In this document: in pieces, positions 63,601 to 64,000 of the stretch
How the letters are laid out: each line of letters starts with the position of its first letter
Position numbering within the stretch: the stretch's first letter is position 1
Source: Psychroserpens luteolus
GTDB lineage: Bacteria; Bacteroidota; Bacteroidia; Flavobacteriales; Flavobacteriaceae
Assembly (NCBI RefSeq): GCF_021032705.1
Contig: NZ_JAHVXI010000001.1
Location: 1,218,497-1,282,496, forward strand
Direction of reading: 5' to 3'
DNA: 64,000 bases
Notes under the pieces: generated by a model
What the model saw: only the letters and a program-made list of their open reading frames with translations
Told to the model about the DNA's origin: nothing
The model's database searches: none
Translations under genes and position numbers: made by a program

Positions 63601-64000
63601 AGTATAGATTTAACGTTAAAGAATACTGAGATTACAGATAATAACGCGAACTATTCGGTGAGTTATCATTTAACTCAGGCAGATGCAGATGCTAATGTGA
63701 GCCCACTGAGCATTCCATATACAAATCTTGTCAATGGACAGATTGTATTTGTACGCGTTCAGGATATCAACACGGGCTGTTATGATACGACGACCTTAGA
63801 GTTGATCGTCGAGCAGGCACCAATAGCCAATACACCGACGCCATTAGCGTATTGTGATCCAGACAGTGATGGATTTGGGGTATTTGATTTAACGAGTAAG
63901 GACATAGAGATTACAGGCGGTGATCCTAACCTATCGGTGAGCTACCATGAGACAATGGCTGATGCTGATAATAATGTGAATGCTTTAGATAGTCCTTATA
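60697..64000 (+). CDS. Large secreted modular protein (CUB-like, PKD, choice-of-anchor L, tandem repeats), 3' end cut by window edge
   Basis: The frame is open from the ATG at 60697 to the window end, more than 1100 residues, so the true length is unknown. A signal peptide (1-17, ending SFGQ) is followed by a CUB-like domain (about 22-145), a PKD domain (ATYEWDFDDTNTATG, about 185-200), a choice-of-anchor L type domain (FANDGSIFPFTDGLILTSG, FLMASEEYNG) and then tandem repeats of about 94-97 residues. Such proteins are T9SS cargo with a C-terminal sorting signal, here outside the window. They act in adhesion or surface display; the exact role cannot be read. Confidence 0.9.
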   Translation, partial: MKKLYVLFVLLSYISFGQDLNMQDGTFNRCAPDLFFDSGGSGGPYSSDEALVTTICPENAGEFLIINFTDFSTQLNVDVLTVYDGDSTSAPVIGTYSGVAGPGNIVASLLNMSGCITFEFVSDGAGTTTGWEAEIICTVPCQTITPSIDSTTPEANGGGVILINAGDQVDFVGSATFSDDGTGATYEWDFDDTNTATGTNVSNIFAAPGSYDVTLTVTDTNPLGCSVSRDINVFVLGENIVVDQTTFTVEELVQDVLIDSPCAQVSNITWSTGTNFNDDNGIGYFANDGSIFPFTDGLILTSGDASRARGPNNNALSDGGGGWPGDAELDAAVGINSNNASIIQFDFVPLADSISFDFLMASEEYNGSTGGTFECTFSDAFAFLLTDQATGITTNLAVLPGTNTPILVTNIHPANPGCAAINEQFFGGYTGNNSPPMSFDGRTAVFTAQSPVTPGNDYTIKLVIADASDTALDSGVFIEAGSFNLGGDLGDDITIAAGTAECGGETITLDTQAPTATHIWYKDAVEIAGETSSTLDVIEPGIYTVDVIFSGSCQATDSVVVEFKPNAVANTPPDLSICSFSGTGDFMLTDNDDDVLGTQDPNDYVITYHLTEQEAIDNVNPIPSPYTNISNPQTIHVRIAENTQECFDLTSFDLVFTDLTINDAVTPIDECDDNNDGFAMFTLTERDDEVIGALDETTVTVTYHLSQDDANNDVNPLPIPYTNLVPTNQIIYVRVEANVDAGCFNTTTLELRVSPIPVPIVPTTFEVCDDNNDGFAMFDLTTKDAEILGLQTGVTVTYHESQAEADDGSNAQPSPYTNIDPNTQTLYVRLEDDISGCFDTVELVLLVNPIPDVGAISNYELCDYNLPGDEVEVFDLTTKAAEAINGQTGVTISYHESQIDAEGGANPILNASFYSNTNTPQTIYVNITNTSTGCSNVGSFDLIVNPLPALVNPTPLEVCDDGTPDGITSIDLTLKNTEITDNNANYSVSYHLTQADADANVSPLSIPYTNLVNGQIVFVRVQDINTGCYDTTTLELIVEQAPIANTPTPLAYCDPDSDGFGVFDLTSKDIEITGGDPNLSVSYHETMADADNNVNALDSPY
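62428..64000 (+). repeat. Tandem repeat array in the large secreted protein
   Basis: At least six units, each opening with a conserved Cys (codons at 62428, 62707, 62998, 63280, 63571 and 63853), spaced 279, 291, 282, 291 and 282 bases. Consensus features: C-D-D-N-x-D-G-F, then F-D-L-T, Y-H-x-[ST], P-Y-T-N, [IL]-Y-V-R and a second Cys in T-G-C-[FY]-D-T. The last unit is cut by the window edge. Confidence 0.85.

Noticed and set aside
1..64000. CRISPR array, insertion sequence, tRNA or rRNA genes.
   Set aside because: No regular spaced repeats, transposase-like ORFs, terminal inverted repeats or tRNA/rRNA-like segments were seen; the only noncoding repeats are the short elements listed.

Overview
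The window looks like chromosome of a marine-type Flavobacteriaceae (Bacteroidota). Evidence seen in the sequence: low G+C, many genes preceded by the Bacteroidota -7 element TAnnTTTG with little Shine-Dalgarno signal, a complete alternative complex III operon, the giant type IX secretion protein SprA, a RemB-like gliding protein, and a large modular secreted protein of the kind exported by T9SS. The genus cannot be fixed from sequence alone.

Layout. 1-2830: an unrecognised gene cut by the left edge, a small unknown gene, a calcineurin-like phosphoesterase and a SPOR-domain protein. 2988-14858: one transcription unit for alternative complex III (actA-F) followed by cytochrome c oxidase subunits II and I, ending in a strong terminator. 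14862-18215: ruvB, a cytochrome P450 and queG. 18221-27705: the most interesting region. It holds a TPR-bearing LytS-type kinase and LytTR regulator, a Cys/Pro-rich lipoprotein, a fused pseudo-C39/VKOR/DsbA-like disulfide oxidase, two tiny paralogous Cys-rich double-glycine peptides, a C39-peptidase ABC exporter and its HlyD-type adaptor. 27766-38223: malic enzyme, ruvA and sprA. 38248-43843: gcvH, a VanZ-like protein, two TonB paralogs, a RemB-like barrel with a TonB-like N-terminal domain, and a metallo-beta-lactamase-fold hydrolase. 44007-49465: cytochrome oxidase assembly and remaining subunits (heme O synthase, two subunit III paralogs, subunit IV, SCO1, DUF420 protein). 49572-56798: a six-gene MacB-type efflux operon with two permeases, two adaptors and one TolC. 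56838-60366: tsaB, and on the minus strand an MscS channel, a secreted unknown, dodecin and a double-headed Nfu protein. 60641-64000: a large secreted modular protein that runs off the right edge.

How the parts work together. Alternative complex III would pass electrons from menaquinol to cytochrome c domains and on to the aa3-type oxidase encoded next to it; the 44007-49465 cluster supplies heme, copper and the small subunits for the same oxidase. In the peptide cassette, the kinase/regulator pair probably controls production through direct repeats of 21-22 bp period. The VKOR/DsbA fusion could make disulfides in the Cys-rich peptides, the C39 exporter would cut after the GG of the leader and export them, and HlyD would link the exporter to an outer-membrane TolC encoded elsewhere. 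No peptide activity can be read from sequence, so a role as bacteriocin or signal is inference.

Start sites. Several upstream in-frame start codons (2984, 39047, 44007, 49577 and, on the minus strand, 60383) lie inside or upstream of a good promoter and so cannot be translated from it; downstream starts were chosen for those genes.
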